From: Haliscomenobacter hydrossis DSM 1100 | GTDB lineage: Bacteria; Bacteroidota; Bacteroidia; Chitinophagales; Saprospiraceae | Length of the DNA: 64,000 nt | NCBI RefSeq assembly: GCF_000212735.1 | Contig: NC_015510.1 | Coordinates: 6,201,001-6,265,000, forward strand | Direction: 5' to 3' | Shown: in pieces, positions 27,071 to 35,803 of the stretch | Numbering within the stretch: position 1 is the stretch's first letter | How the letters are laid out: each line of letters starts with the position of its first letter | Position numbers and translations under genes: made by a program | Notes under the pieces: generated by a model | What the model was told of the DNA's origin: nothing | Database searches by the model: none | What the model saw: the letters and a program-made list of their open reading frames with translations, nothing else

Positions 27071-30016
27071 TCAAAATTCGAGGTTAACGCCGAGTGCAAA
27101 TACCCGTGGACGTGGATAAATGGCATTGTCGATGCCTCCGGCAATTTCAGGATCCAGGCCGCTGTACTTGGTCACTACAAATACGTTTTGTACGCTGGCG
27201 TTGAGGCGTGCAGTCATACCCGACTTGCCTACTGCGCCCAGGTCGTAGCCAAAATAAAGGTTGTCCATGCGCAGGAAGGACGCATCTTCGAGGTAATAAT
27301 CCGCCCAGGTTTGGCGGTTATCGAAGCGGGTATTCAGGATGTCGCGGTGGGCATTGCTCAGGTAGCCCTGGTTGGGGAAGATATTTTGGTAAATGCCTGA
27401 GCCCGCTTTTACGGCGTTGTACATGTAATTGCCCACGTTGGAGCGCATCACACAACCAAAGCTTAGCTTATCGTAGGTTCCGCTCAGGGTAAAACCAAAA
27501 TAGGCATTGGGTTCCGGGTTTTTATACCAACGTTTGTCGGTTTCGCCTAAGTTACCACTGCCATCCAGGTCTTTGTATAGCCCTTCGATGGGGTTGCCCT
27601 GCTCGTCGTATACCGTTTTGTACAGGAAAAAAGTGCTGGGGCGATAACCCACGCTGTGTTTTTGTACAAAGTTGAAACCCGTACCCCCTACATCTGCGCC
27701 CAGGAAATTGGGGTCACTGATGAGTTGGAGTTTGGTGATTTCATTTTGCAGGATAAAAGTGGCGTTGACCCCCAGATCGAGGCTGAATTTCGCGCTGTTG
27801 ATCACCTTGGTATTGAGGGCCAATTCCAAACCCTGGTTGCGGATGGAACCCACGTTGGTCAGCAGGTTATTGGTGAAGTTGGTGCCTGCAGCGACGGGTA
27901 CTACCGCCAGGAGGTCGCGGGTATTTTTGATGAAAAAGTCGGCGCTGAAGTTGAGTTTGCTGTCAAAAAGCCCCAGATCCAAACCCAGGTTTTGGGTTTC
28001 GGTTTTTTCCCACTGCAAATTGGCGTCATAACCTTGTGGCCGAACTACGGTTACAAATTCATTGCCAAACTGGTATTGCGCTGCGGCGTCGCCGTAGAAG
28101 TAGTTGGCCTGATAGCCGTAGTCCGCAATGCCATCTTGTTGGCCAATGGTACCCCAGCCCAGGCGGAGTTTCAGGTCGGAGATCACTTTACTGCCCTTCA
28201 GGAAGGCTTCATTGCTGATCCGCCAGGCTAGTGCTGCCGAAGGGAAGTTACCCCAGCGCGCATCCGGACTGAAACGGGAAGAGCCATCCCGGCGCAAGGT
28301 AAAGGTCAACAGGTAACGATCCCAGGCGGTATAGTTCAAGCGGCCGTAGAATGAGACCAGGGTATTTTGGGTGGCGAAATCAATCCCGGCGGGTTCAAAC
28401 TCGGTGCCGTCAGCGCGCAAGTCGGGGAAGCTGGGGGATTCGGTTTTCCAGTCCTGCCAGGAATACCCAGCGATGAAGTCCAGGCGACTTTGAATGGCGT
28501 CGAACTCTTTGGCGTAGTTGAGGTAAAACTCGAGCAATTTGTTGCTGCGGGTTTGTTTGTACTGGTTGTTGGTACCACCGCGGTTGGCTTGAGAAGCGGC
28601 TTCAGCGGGCACAAAAACCGTTCCGGAACCCCAGCTTTGATCCATGCCCAGGTTCAAATTGGCCCGCAGTTCGGGCAAGAAGTGCAATTTGTAATCCAAC
28701 TGCACATTGCCGATCAAACGGTCGGAATTGCCTTTGTCTTCACGCTGGTACAACAGCCCAAGTGGGTTGCGTGCCGCGTTGAAGTTGGGCTGGGCACCAT
28801 TGAGCCACTCGAAATAGCCACCAAAAGGCTGCTCACCGGAGTAGATGGGTTGGGTTGGGTCGAAATAAACGGCCGCACCCACTGCGCCTTGATTGGCAAA
28901 AAAGCTGTTGGTTTGGGCGTATTTGGAATTGACTTTGACCGAAAGGTGGTTGTCCAAAAAGTTGGGCGACAGGTTCAATGCCACCGAAGTCCGTTGCAGG
29001 TTGTCGCGCAGCAAAATCCCGTTTTGGTTCAAATAACCCACCGAAAGGCGATAAGGCAGGCGCTTGATGCCACCGCTAAAAGAGATGTTGTTGTCGGTGG
29101 TAAAAGCTCCGCGGTAAATTTCTTCCTGCCAGTTGGTATTGGCGGTGCCGACCAAGAGGCGGTCAGCGGAAGAAGCGATGGTACCGGTGTAGCCGTTGAC
29201 GACGGAACGGAACTCATCCCCATTCAGGACATCGACGGAACCCGTTTTGATGCCCACGGAATTGAGACTGGAGAAGTTGACTTTGAACTGGCCCGCACTA
29301 CCGCTCTTGGTGGTGATCAGGATAACCCCATTGGCTGCGCGGGAGCCATAAATGGCCGCTGCGGAGGCGTCTTTGAGGATGTTGAAACTTTCGATGTCGT
29401 TGGCGTTGAGCAAAGCTAGTGGGTTGGCTACGCCAGAGATGCCGCCGTTGTCCACAGGTACCCCATCAATGACGATCAAGGGTGAATTGCTGGCATTGAG
29501 CGAACTACCTCCCCGGATACGAATGCGGCTACCCGAACCCGGTGCGCCACTACCCGGGGTGATTTGTACCCCGGCTACTTTACCCGCAATCAACTGTTCG
29601 GGCGTAGAAATTTGCCCCTTTTGGAAGTTGTTGGCCGAAACGGTGGCTACTGACCCCGTAAGGTCTTTTTTGCGCGCGGTACCATAGCCCACCACCACCA
29701 TTTCTTCGAGGTAGGTAGAGGCTGCGGCCAACACAATGTTTAGGGTGGTGGCCGTCCCTACCGTTTCCTGGTGGGTGGTGAAACCTGTAAAAGAAAATTC
29801 GAGAATGTCTCCAATTTCGGCATTGAGGCTGAATTCTCCTTTTTCATCGGTAACTGTCCCCGTTTGTTTGGCTTTGATGAAGACCGTTGCGCCAGGCAAG
29901 GCTTCATTGTTGGTGTCGACGACTCGACCGGTGAGGGTGGTTTGCTGAGCAAAGCCAACGATGCTGAATAGCAAAGCCAGCACGAGCAAGCCGTAGTGAT
30001 GCGATCTGATTTTCAT
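27071..30016 (-). CDS. susC: SusC/RagA TonB-dependent outer-membrane receptor
   Basis: 981 residues with a signal peptide ending 'LFSIVGFAQQ'. A carboxypeptidase-D-like regulatory domain follows ('GRVVDTNNEALPGATVFIKA', 'GTVTDEKGEFSL', about 25-110), then the SusC signature 'EEMVVVGYGTARKKDLTGSV', the plug with 'IRIRGGSSLNASNSPLIVID' and 'DIESFNILKDASAAAIYGSR', and a beta-barrel ending with an aromatic residue (VFALGVNLEF) as outer-membrane proteins do. It would import oligosaccharides in a TonB-dependent way with SusD as lid. It is the first gene of the five-gene locus, preceded by a TAnnTTTG promoter element. No regulator gene is adjacent, so control must come from elsewhere. Confidence 0.96.
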   Translation of the reverse strand: MKIRSHHYGLLVLALLFSIVGFAQQTTLTGRVVDTNNEALPGATVFIKAKQTGTVTDEKGEFSLNAEIGDILEFSFTGFTTHQETVGTATTLNIVLAAASTYLEEMVVVGYGTARKKDLTGSVATVSANNFQKGQISTPEQLIAGKVAGVQITPGSGAPGSGSRIRIRGGSSLNASNSPLIVIDGVPVDNGGISGVANPLALLNANDIESFNILKDASAAAIYGSRAANGVILITTKSGSAGQFKVNFSSLNSVGIKTGSVDVLNGDEFRSVVNGYTGTIASSADRLLVGTANTNWQEEIYRGAFTTDNNISFSGGIKRLPYRLSVGYLNQNGILLRDNLQRTSVALNLSPNFLDNHLSVKVNSKYAQTNSFFANQGAVGAAVYFDPTQPIYSGEQPFGGYFEWLNGAQPNFNAARNPLGLLYQREDKGNSDRLIGNVQLDYKLHFLPELRANLNLGMDQSWGSGTVFVPAEAASQANRGGTNNQYKQTRSNKLLEFYLNYAKEFDAIQSRLDFIAGYSWQDWKTESPSFPDLRADGTEFEPAGIDFATQNTLVSFYGRLNYTAWDRYLLTFTLRRDGSSRFSPDARWGNFPSAALAWRISNEAFLKGSKVISDLKLRLGWGTIGQQDGIADYGYQANYFYGDAAAQYQFGNEFVTVVRPQGYDANLQWEKTETQNLGLDLGLFDSKLNFSADFFIKNTRDLLAVVPVAAGTNFTNNLLTNVGSIRNQGLELALNTKVINSAKFSLDLGVNATFILQNEITKLQLISDPNFLGADVGGTGFNFVQKHSVGYRPSTFFLYKTVYDEQGNPIEGLYKDLDGSGNLGETDKRWYKNPEPNAYFGFTLSGTYDKLSFGCVMRSNVGNYMYNAVKAGSGIYQNIFPNQGYLSNAHRDILNTRFDNRQTWADYYLEDASFLRMDNLYFGYDLGAVGKSGMTARLNASVQNVFVVTKYSGLDPEIAGGIDNAIYPRPRVFALGVNLEF

Positions 30017-30051
30017 AATGCAACTAGTTAAGTGCGTTCATGTAACGATCA

Positions 30052-30059
30052 CAAATTTA
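30052..30059 (-). promoter_or_regulatory. -7 promoter element for susC
   Basis: On the minus strand this reads TAAATTTG, an exact TAnnTTTG match, 35 nt upstream of the susC ATG. A -33 TTG is not obvious. In the rest of the gap 30017-30500 I see a short hairpin (GGAGTTGAACAACTCC, near 30144) and AT-rich DNA but no gene. Confidence 0.45.
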
Positions 30060-30500
30060 GGCTAGCGGAGCCTTAGCGTTTTATCCGTATGATCATACTT
30101 TTGGTTCAATTCGTCAAAAGAGGTGCTGCACTTACGAATACCCGAGGAGTTGAACAACTCCCCGGGCTTCGCGTACCAAAGTTTAATTTCTGAAAAGAAA
30201 GGCAAAATTGAATCGATATAATGGAGAAGTGCTTTACGTAGGGTGCCAGAATTAGGGGAGAGCTTGATTTTGTTTGACAAAACAAAGAGGTATCTTGTAG
30301 TTCTCCAATGACACTATTCTTTTTTTTGAACGATTTTATGGAAAAAGTAAGTAAAAAATATTTTTTTAATAAATTGTAGGTCAATTTATTATGTTGATTA
30401 TTGGAATAATTTTTGATTTGATTTAGAATGAAAAATGCACTTGAATTCTACCTTGTTTTGGCAACAAGTATTACTTTTATTCTTACGGTAACCATCCAAA

Positions 30501-32036
30501 ATGTTCCTCATGCATGAGCTTTCTTTTAAGTTTACAGGCTTGACAGCTACTGAAGATGCCAAGGCAAGGCAAATCAATGTCTTGCTGACAGCGTTCGCGA
30601 CCTGGTGGAGCCTTTTAAAGCCTTCAGAATGGACTGATTTTGTTGATTTTGTTGGATTTTCAAGCGGCAAAGAACCCGCTTTTAACCTTGAACTTTTGCG
30701 AAGGATCAAACAAGCCCTGCAAAAAAAAACGGAACAATTGCGTGGCGATGAATTGTTGGCAATGGTCGCAAAAACCTCAACGGACGAAAAATTGGGGCAG
30801 TTGAAAGAAAGTTTGAAAGACTTGTTCCAAATACTCAAAGACTACCTGGTCTATGCTGAATCAAGTAAAAATCCCCAGGTATACCACCGTTTATTGGTAA
30901 AAAGTGTGCGGGAGCGCAACCGTGGAGATTTATTTCAAAGTGTCGGAGATGAATTCGCTCGATACTTAAAAAAAGTACCCAGCACCATCGCGGTTGCTGC
31001 CGACCAATGGTGGTTGGACCACCAGCGCTATTACAATCAATACACCGATCATACGCCAGAACTTTTTTTGCAGAACCTGCAATCCCTTGAAACCTTCAAT
31101 CAATTGTTGGTGGCCAGAAATTACCTGGAACTACTCAACCAGGGACTTACTAAAGCTGTAGAGGATACATTTGCCCTACAACAAAAAATGGAACTGGTCA
31201 TTAAGTACGGTGAACCGGTTAATGAAACTGTGTTGCTTTACAGGCACTTGATTGAAACCATTCAAGGCGGGGATCAAATCAATTTGTACCATACTTTTGT
31301 GGATGTTTATCATCGGCACGAAACCCAAATATCCAAAGAAGACCGACTGATCCTGGCAAAAATGGCCATAAATTACTTGTACATCCGCTACCACAAAACG
31401 GGAGAGCGGGCAATGCTTGAGGCCATATTCGGCTGGATGAAAATCATGTCAGATCAAGACCTCTATAATTTTGAAGGTACTATCCACGATGCGGAATACA
31501 TAAATTTTTTCATGGTGGCGCGATCAACAGGCGAGTTGGCGGCCTACCATAAGTTTCGTGAAAAACATCTTTCCTTTTTGGAACCCGGTGTTCGTGAACA
31601 GGTTGATGCGTTGTGTACCGCTTTTTTGCATTTTGACGCCCAGGAGTATACCCAAGCTTTGAGCATTTTGCTGGAAACGTTCCCCCCGGGTTCGCAGGAA
31701 AAACTCAAATACAATTTGCGCGCCAAAGTACTGCGGATCATGGTGCAATACGCCTTCAAAAATCAAGGCATCAGCACTGCCGACGATGATTTGATCAGAA
31801 GCATCGACAACTTCGGACAATATTGTCGAAGGCTGCTGGAGAAAAAAATCATGAACAAAAAGACCATCGAGCCACACCAACAATTTCAAAAAATTGCCCT
31901 GCTGTTGGCGAAGTTCGAGGGAAGCCCGGAGGAAGAAAAGCCCATACAATTGGCCAGAATGAAAGAAAAACTGAGTAGTACCACCCCAATTGCCTACAGG
32001 TCCTGGTTGGAGGAAGAGATTAATAAACTGGGGTGA
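30501..32036 (+). CDS. unknown alpha-helical protein (511 aa)
   Basis: I do not recognise the family. The protein is 511 residues (502 if the second ATG at 30510 is used), has no signal peptide or membrane segment, and is almost entirely amphipathic helix with regularly spaced Leu and Tyr. Pairs of about 35-residue helical hairpins, for example 'LILAKMAINYLYIRYHKTGE' and 'TAFLHFDAQEYTQALSILLE', suggest a TPR-like superhelix in the C-terminal half. The last part is charged and Lys-rich ('QLARMKEKLSSTTPIAYRSW'). It stands alone: susC is divergent upstream and the pirin gene converges downstream. A scaffold role is possible, but nothing in the sequence shows it. Confidence 0.6.
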   Translation: MFLMHELSFKFTGLTATEDAKARQINVLLTAFATWWSLLKPSEWTDFVDFVGFSSGKEPAFNLELLRRIKQALQKKTEQLRGDELLAMVAKTSTDEKLGQLKESLKDLFQILKDYLVYAESSKNPQVYHRLLVKSVRERNRGDLFQSVGDEFARYLKKVPSTIAVAADQWWLDHQRYYNQYTDHTPELFLQNLQSLETFNQLLVARNYLELLNQGLTKAVEDTFALQQKMELVIKYGEPVNETVLLYRHLIETIQGGDQINLYHTFVDVYHRHETQISKEDRLILAKMAINYLYIRYHKTGERAMLEAIFGWMKIMSDQDLYNFEGTIHDAEYINFFMVARSTGELAAYHKFREKHLSFLEPGVREQVDALCTAFLHFDAQEYTQALSILLETFPPGSQEKLKYNLRAKVLRIMVQYAFKNQGISTADDDLIRSIDNFGQYCRRLLEKKIMNKKTIEPHQQFQKIALLLAKFEGSPEEEKPIQLARMKEKLSSTTPIAYRSWLEEEINKLG

Positions 32037-32167
32037 GTGCATGTTACTTCACTCCGTTACTCTGCGGTAAAAAACAACGGTTAAATTGAAATCGCTGTGT
32101 GCATCAGTAATACTAACTTTTTTACTTGCACCAGATGAAGGTTAAGAATAGGGCTGCGTCATGTGAG

Positions 32168-33178
32168 TTACTTCACTTCCTCTTTGCCATCGGCGTGGAT
32201 GGCAAATCTCCCCTTATCCCGCGGATGCACATGCGCCGAACTCGGCCAGGGCCAACCCCCAAATTCGGTGCGCTGGTAGTCGCTCATGGCCTGCTGCAAC
32301 TCCGCCTGCGTATTCATCACAAAGGGGCCGTACTGGGCAACAGGCTCATTGATGGGCCGACCTTGTAGCATCAACAATTGACTTTCTTCCGGGCCATTGA
32401 CCAATTCCAGCGCCTGATCGGAGCGAACTTCGATGGCATTCTGCACTTTTATGGCTTGCCCGTCCAGGCTGAGGGTACTGCCTTTGAAAAAATACAAGGA
32501 GCGGTTGAGTACGGCTGCCCCAGCGGGTAAAGTATACGTTGCGCCAGCCTCCAATTTGAGGGTCCAAATGGCCACTTCATTTTGTGGATCAGCCGCCCAG
32601 GAATCGGGTGGGGGAGCAGGGGCTTGTAAATCAGCCAGCTTTCCTGCTACGATGCGCAAGTTCGTCTTTTTGCCATTGGCGTCAGTGTGCTCCAAGCTGG
32701 GAATGGTATCGGCCCACAACATGCCAAAATAAGGGGGAACCAGTTTGTTCTTGCCCGGCAGATTGAGCCAAATCTGAAACAACTCAAACGGATTCTCGGC
32801 CTCCTGATTCAATAAGGGAAACATCTCGGAATGTTGCACACCTTTCCCGGCGGTCATCCACTGCACATCGCCATTGCCAAAACGGGCGGTAGCTCCCAGG
32901 GAGTCGGAATGGTCGACAAATCCCTTTCGCACAATCGTCACCGTTTCAAACCCGCGGTGTGGGTGGGAGGGAAAACCGGGAACGGTACGCCCGTGGTACA
33001 TGCGCCAGCCGTCTTTGACGGTAAAATCCTGACCCAGGTTGCGGCCGCTGAGGGGTGCGGCAGGCCCCATTTGGTCGTTGCCTACGGGGTAGAAGTCTTC
33101 GTGGTAGACGCAGAAGATGAAGGGGTCACGGGTCTCCCAAGGAAAACCGAGTGGGCGGATGCGGAGGATGTTGGACAT
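32168..33178 (-). CDS. pirin family protein
   Basis: 336 residues from ATG 33176-33178 ([20 protein letters not shown]). The N-terminal cupin has the pirin metal-site signature '[20 protein letters not shown]' followed by '[10 protein letters not shown]' and '[18 protein letters not shown]', giving the His and Glu ligands for iron. The second cupin domain ends with '[20 protein letters not shown]', the canonical pirin C-terminal motif. Pirins are cytoplasmic bicupin proteins; some have quercetinase activity and others act as regulators, and which applies here cannot be told. It is about 40 residues longer than many pirins because of a longer C-terminus. It is convergent with the unknown gene upstream in the map. 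Confidence 0.92.
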   Translation of the reverse strand: MSNILRIRPLGFPWETRDPFIFCVYHEDFYPVGNDQMGPAAPLSGRNLGQDFTVKDGWRMYHGRTVPGFPSHPHRGFETVTIVRKGFVDHSDSLGATARFGNGDVQWMTAGKGVQHSEMFPLLNQEAENPFELFQIWLNLPGKNKLVPPYFGMLWADTIPSLEHTDANGKKTNLRIVAGKLADLQAPAPPPDSWAADPQNEVAIWTLKLEAGATYTLPAGAAVLNRSLYFFKGSTLSLDGQAIKVQNAIEVRSDQALELVNGPEESQLLMLQGRPINEPVAQYGPFVMNTQAELQQAMSDYQRTEFGGWPWPSSAHVHPRDKGRFAIHADGKEEVK

Positions 33179-33349
33179 GTGTGTGGTGTTTGGTGGTAAT
33201 AGGTACAAATTTGAGGAGGGGATTGTTTAGGGAAAAAACCGGAAAATATTCGGGATTATGCGGAAGAAGAGGGTGGATTTAGGGAAGAGTGGAGAATGAT
33301 TTTTGATTAATAAATTGATAATCAATTATTTGTTGTTTTGGCATTTCGT

Positions 33350-33380
33350 TTGACTTGATACAGTTAATTGCATAACTTTA
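33350..33380 (+). promoter_or_regulatory. possible promoter of the 85-aa gene
   Basis: TTG at 33350-33352 and TAACTTTA at 33373-33380, 20 nt apart, resemble the Bacteroidota -33/-7 pair with one mismatch in the -7 element. The implied leader would be only a few nucleotides long. Confidence 0.3.
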
Positions 33381-33393
33381 AAAATGTAAAGCC

Positions 33394-33651
33394 ATGTTAA
33401 ACGAAGCAGAAATTTTGGGAACCTCGACTACTGAAGAGGTACGTAGAGATACCCAAACGTACCCTTATCGCACCAATCAACATGACCGGAATCGTCCACA
33501 TCGAGGTGGCAAAAGACGGAGGAGAAAATCATTTCATGACGATTGGCACAATCGACCTTCTCGCTCTTCATTTACAATCGGACCAATTGCAGCAACCTTA
33601 TTGTTCACCCTAATCCTGGCATTATGGATATGGAACGATAAATTTCCATGA
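33394..33651 (+). CDS. small basic protein with C-terminal membrane anchor (85 aa)
   Basis: Not a family I recognise. The first 55 residues are polar with a strongly basic middle ('RNRPHRGGKRRRRKSFHDDW'). Residues about 61-79 form a single transmembrane helix ('FTIGPIAATLLFTLILALWI'), followed by 'WNDKFP'. This is a tail-anchored layout with a cationic cytoplasmic part that could touch nucleic acid or lipid head groups. A TTG-N20-TAACTTTA promoter-like pair (33350-33380) lies just upstream and an AT-rich hairpin (33658-33700) just downstream, so it appears to be its own transcription unit. Codon use and boundaries support a real gene. Confidence 0.6.
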   Translation: MLNEAEILGTSTTEEVRRDTQTYPYRTNQHDRNRPHRGGKRRRRKSFHDDWHNRPSRSSFTIGPIAATLLFTLILALWIWNDKFP

Positions 33652-33657
33652 AAAATC

Positions 33658-33700
33658 CGGAAATAATTCGATTATTCAGTATTTATTCGAATTATTTCCG
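33658..33700 (+). terminator. AT-rich hairpin after the 85-aa gene
   Basis: CGGAAATAATTCGA pairs perfectly with TCGAATTATTTCCG across a 15-nt loop, starting 7 nt after the stop codon. There is no long T-tract, so terminator activity is inferred from position. Confidence 0.5.
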
Positions 33701-33824
33701 AATTTATGGATTTTATTTTCTCCATGATTTGATTATTTATTTGATTATCAGTATATTGCTAAATACTTATCTTTTGGCAAGATCATTGATAAGTTAAAGA
33801 GTGTCGAAATGCCGTCTAACATCA

Positions 33825-33859
33825 AAACATTAAAAATTAATTAATAATTTTTAATGTTT
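33825..33859. promoter_or_regulatory. perfect AT-rich palindrome upstream of the 197-aa gene
   Basis: The 15-bp arms AAACATTAAAAATTA and TAATTTTTAATGTTT enclose a 5-nt loop, 41 nt before the ATG at 33901. The position suits an operator or an attenuator. Nothing else is seen in 33652-33900 beyond the hairpin at 33658-33700. Confidence 0.4.
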
Positions 33860-33900
33860 ATGTTTTGACTGTACATTGAGACCACAAACCACCTACGAAC

Positions 33901-34494
33901 ATGTACGCATACGCTGTAGAAACAGATAACCTGGTGAGAACACAAACAAAACAAGCGGTGGCAAAAGAGAGTAACCACAACGGAAACCAACTGAAACGGC
34001 GCATTTTGGCCAGCGAAGAACGATCTCTGACGATTCAGTTTGAACGGACTTTGGAGTACTTGGACTTTGCCCAATCACTTGCCAATGACCTGCGGGTTTT
34101 AGTAGTGGATGTGCCCAAGCAACTTAAAGAATATCAATTCAGCCAGGATCAGGTTGGATCCTGGCGCATACTTTTAGAGGCAGCTCTTAAACAAGAATTT
34201 CTGCTCAAAACTGGGTTGTCCTCGCAAATAAAGGCTTGTGTGCATGAATTGACCGACCTGGACAAAATTCGATTGCATATTGCCAAACAGCTGAGTGAAC
34301 ACGTTGCGGTAATCGCGTTGGTGAATCCTTCGGAATCCTTGTCTGATTTTTATGAATTGGTTTTGGATGTGGAGCTGAATCTGCCAGAGGTGAAGGTGGT
34401 TATTTTGGATAAGAGTATCTGGGCGATGACGGATATGGTGTGGCAGGTGGATGGGGAATGTAGGGTGAGGGAGATGGAGAATATGTATATATAG
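33901..34494 (+). CDS. unknown protein (197 aa) preceding the signalling operon
   Basis: Not recognised. 197 residues, no signal peptide or membrane segment. The first 40 residues are polar and Lys/Asn-rich; a mixed alpha/beta part follows with hydrophobic strands 'DLRVLVVDVP', 'VAVIALVNP' and 'VKVVILDKSIW' alternating with helices ('ALKQEFLLKTGLSSQIKACV'). The spacing of strands suggests a small three-layer sandwich, but no active-site motif is visible. It is followed by 92 nt with no clear terminator and then by the first gene of the six-gene signalling operon on the same strand, so it may belong to the same unit or to its regulation. A perfect AT-rich palindrome lies just upstream. Confidence 0.6.
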   Translation: MYAYAVETDNLVRTQTKQAVAKESNHNGNQLKRRILASEERSLTIQFERTLEYLDFAQSLANDLRVLVVDVPKQLKEYQFSQDQVGSWRILLEAALKQEFLLKTGLSSQIKACVHELTDLDKIRLHIAKQLSEHVAVIALVNPSESLSDFYELVLDVELNLPEVKVVILDKSIWAMTDMVWQVDGECRVREMENMYI

Positions 34495-34586
34495 ACGTTG
34501 TTCGTCGAAAAAATAACAAGTTAGGTTTTATGACTTGCAATTTACTTTCATATGTAGTAAATTGAAGAGTTAAACCCTTACTAGTT

Positions 34587-35783
34587 ATGAACAAAAACCG
34601 CCACAATGAAATGGTTGGCGTTCAACTAAAAACCCAGGAAGAGTTTGAAAAATTCAGGGTTTTTTGTTCGTCATCTCTAAACCGATTAAGTACAAAGCAA
34701 GAAGGAAAACCCTCCTTTTTGTATAGCCTTTTAGAAAAACGGATGTACGGTCGTACGCCGGTACTAAAAGCATATTTTACCCGCAAAATTTATGATTATC
34801 TAGCATGGCCAGCCATGTATGAGGGCTCCAATGAGCTCTTTGATCAAGTATTGCCTTTTTTTATGGAAGCTGCCATGACCATCCAATATTATGACAATCA
34901 AATTTTGGATCGAAAGGGTGGCGTTATTAACGCGGAGTTGATTAACAACAATTTGATTTTAAATAATTTACTTCGCGAATGCCTGTGGGAATATTTGGAA
35001 GCCACTTTGCCTCCACTCGAATTCACCACGGTGAATAAACACCTTCGCTTGATATTGAGAATGGTGGACGTTGGGCAACTTACTGAGAAAAAAAACAACC
35101 TCTTTCCGAATTATCGAGACAATGTTTACGAAATCGAATGGAATGAGGGGGTATTGATGCATTTGGATCAAAAAATAATTGCGGATGTAAAGGGCATCAT
35201 CCTCAGTATTGCACCAGAACTAGAAAATGGCGCTGTATTTTTGGATTGGTACCTTAAACGGATATTTTTTTCAGGAGCATTCATTTACCCCCAAACGACC
35301 CGCATGATCCTGAAATTAATGGGAAAAGAGGGACAAGACCATCATAAATTATTGCATTTTTCAAGCGTGTATGGCATGATGATGCAAATCGTTAATGATA
35401 TTACAGATTTGGTGCCTTCAGCAGTCACCAAACATTCAGTGGTAAAACGCAGAACTGACGCTTTCAGTGACTTGAAGACAAAAAATGTTACCCTTCCTTT
35501 CCTGATCCATCTTGAAAACCAAAAAGGTGGCCTGGTAAGGGAAAAGTTTGAACAGGATGATTTTGAACTTACCGGAAAGGACGAGCTAGATGTATTAAAG
35601 GAGTTGTTTAGCACAAGTAGTATAGAGAAGACACAAACCATAGGAAAGAAGCTTGCCCATGAAGCACGATCTTTCCTGGATGTAGAGAATCCGAATACCT
35701 GGTATTTTAAGGACATGTGCAACATCGCCAATTTTAATCAACCCTATAAACAACTCGCCGAGATTAAACGGGGGTTAGGGTAA
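34587..35783 (+). CDS. degenerate polyprenyl-synthetase-like protein
   Basis: 398 residues, all-helical. The pattern around the two Asp-rich motifs of trans-isoprenyl diphosphate synthases is visible but altered. The first is 'TIQYYDNQILDRKGG' (near residue 101) where a DDxxD followed by an Arg-rich turn is expected. The second is 'MQIVNDITDLVPSAV' (near 269), i.e. NDxxD instead of DDxxD, followed by 'TDAFSDLKTKNVTLPFLIHL', which matches the 'D(L)x(E/T)xKxTLPxI' stretch after motif two. The missing Asp in each motif suggests weak or lost catalysis, or an unusual substrate. It is the first gene of a six-gene operon with signalling and TIR proteins; the next gene starts 20 nt after its stop. 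Its role there may be regulatory or structural, which is an inference. Confidence 0.65.
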   Translation: MNKNRHNEMVGVQLKTQEEFEKFRVFCSSSLNRLSTKQEGKPSFLYSLLEKRMYGRTPVLKAYFTRKIYDYLAWPAMYEGSNELFDQVLPFFMEAAMTIQYYDNQILDRKGGVINAELINNNLILNNLLRECLWEYLEATLPPLEFTTVNKHLRLILRMVDVGQLTEKKNNLFPNYRDNVYEIEWNEGVLMHLDQKIIADVKGIILSIAPELENGAVFLDWYLKRIFFSGAFIYPQTTRMILKLMGKEGQDHHKLLHFSSVYGMMMQIVNDITDLVPSAVTKHSVVKRRTDAFSDLKTKNVTLPFLIHLENQKGGLVREKFEQDDFELTGKDELDVLKELFSTSSIEKTQTIGKKLAHEARSFLDVENPNTWYFKDMCNIANFNQPYKQLAEIKRGLG

Positions 35784-35803
35784 GATAGATAAAAACTTAT
35801 TTC

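Noticed and set aside
1685-30016. Hybrid sensor as regulator of the galactan locus
   Set aside because: They are 13 kb apart with restriction, toxin and transposase genes between them; nothing in the sequence links them.
33339-33790. sigma-54-like sites TGGCATTTCGTTTGAC (33339) and TGGCAAGATCATTGAT (33775) near the operon that encodes a sigma-54 regulator
   Set aside because: Both keep the -24 TGGCA but have GA instead of the required GC at -12. They are worth remembering but not supportable as promoters.
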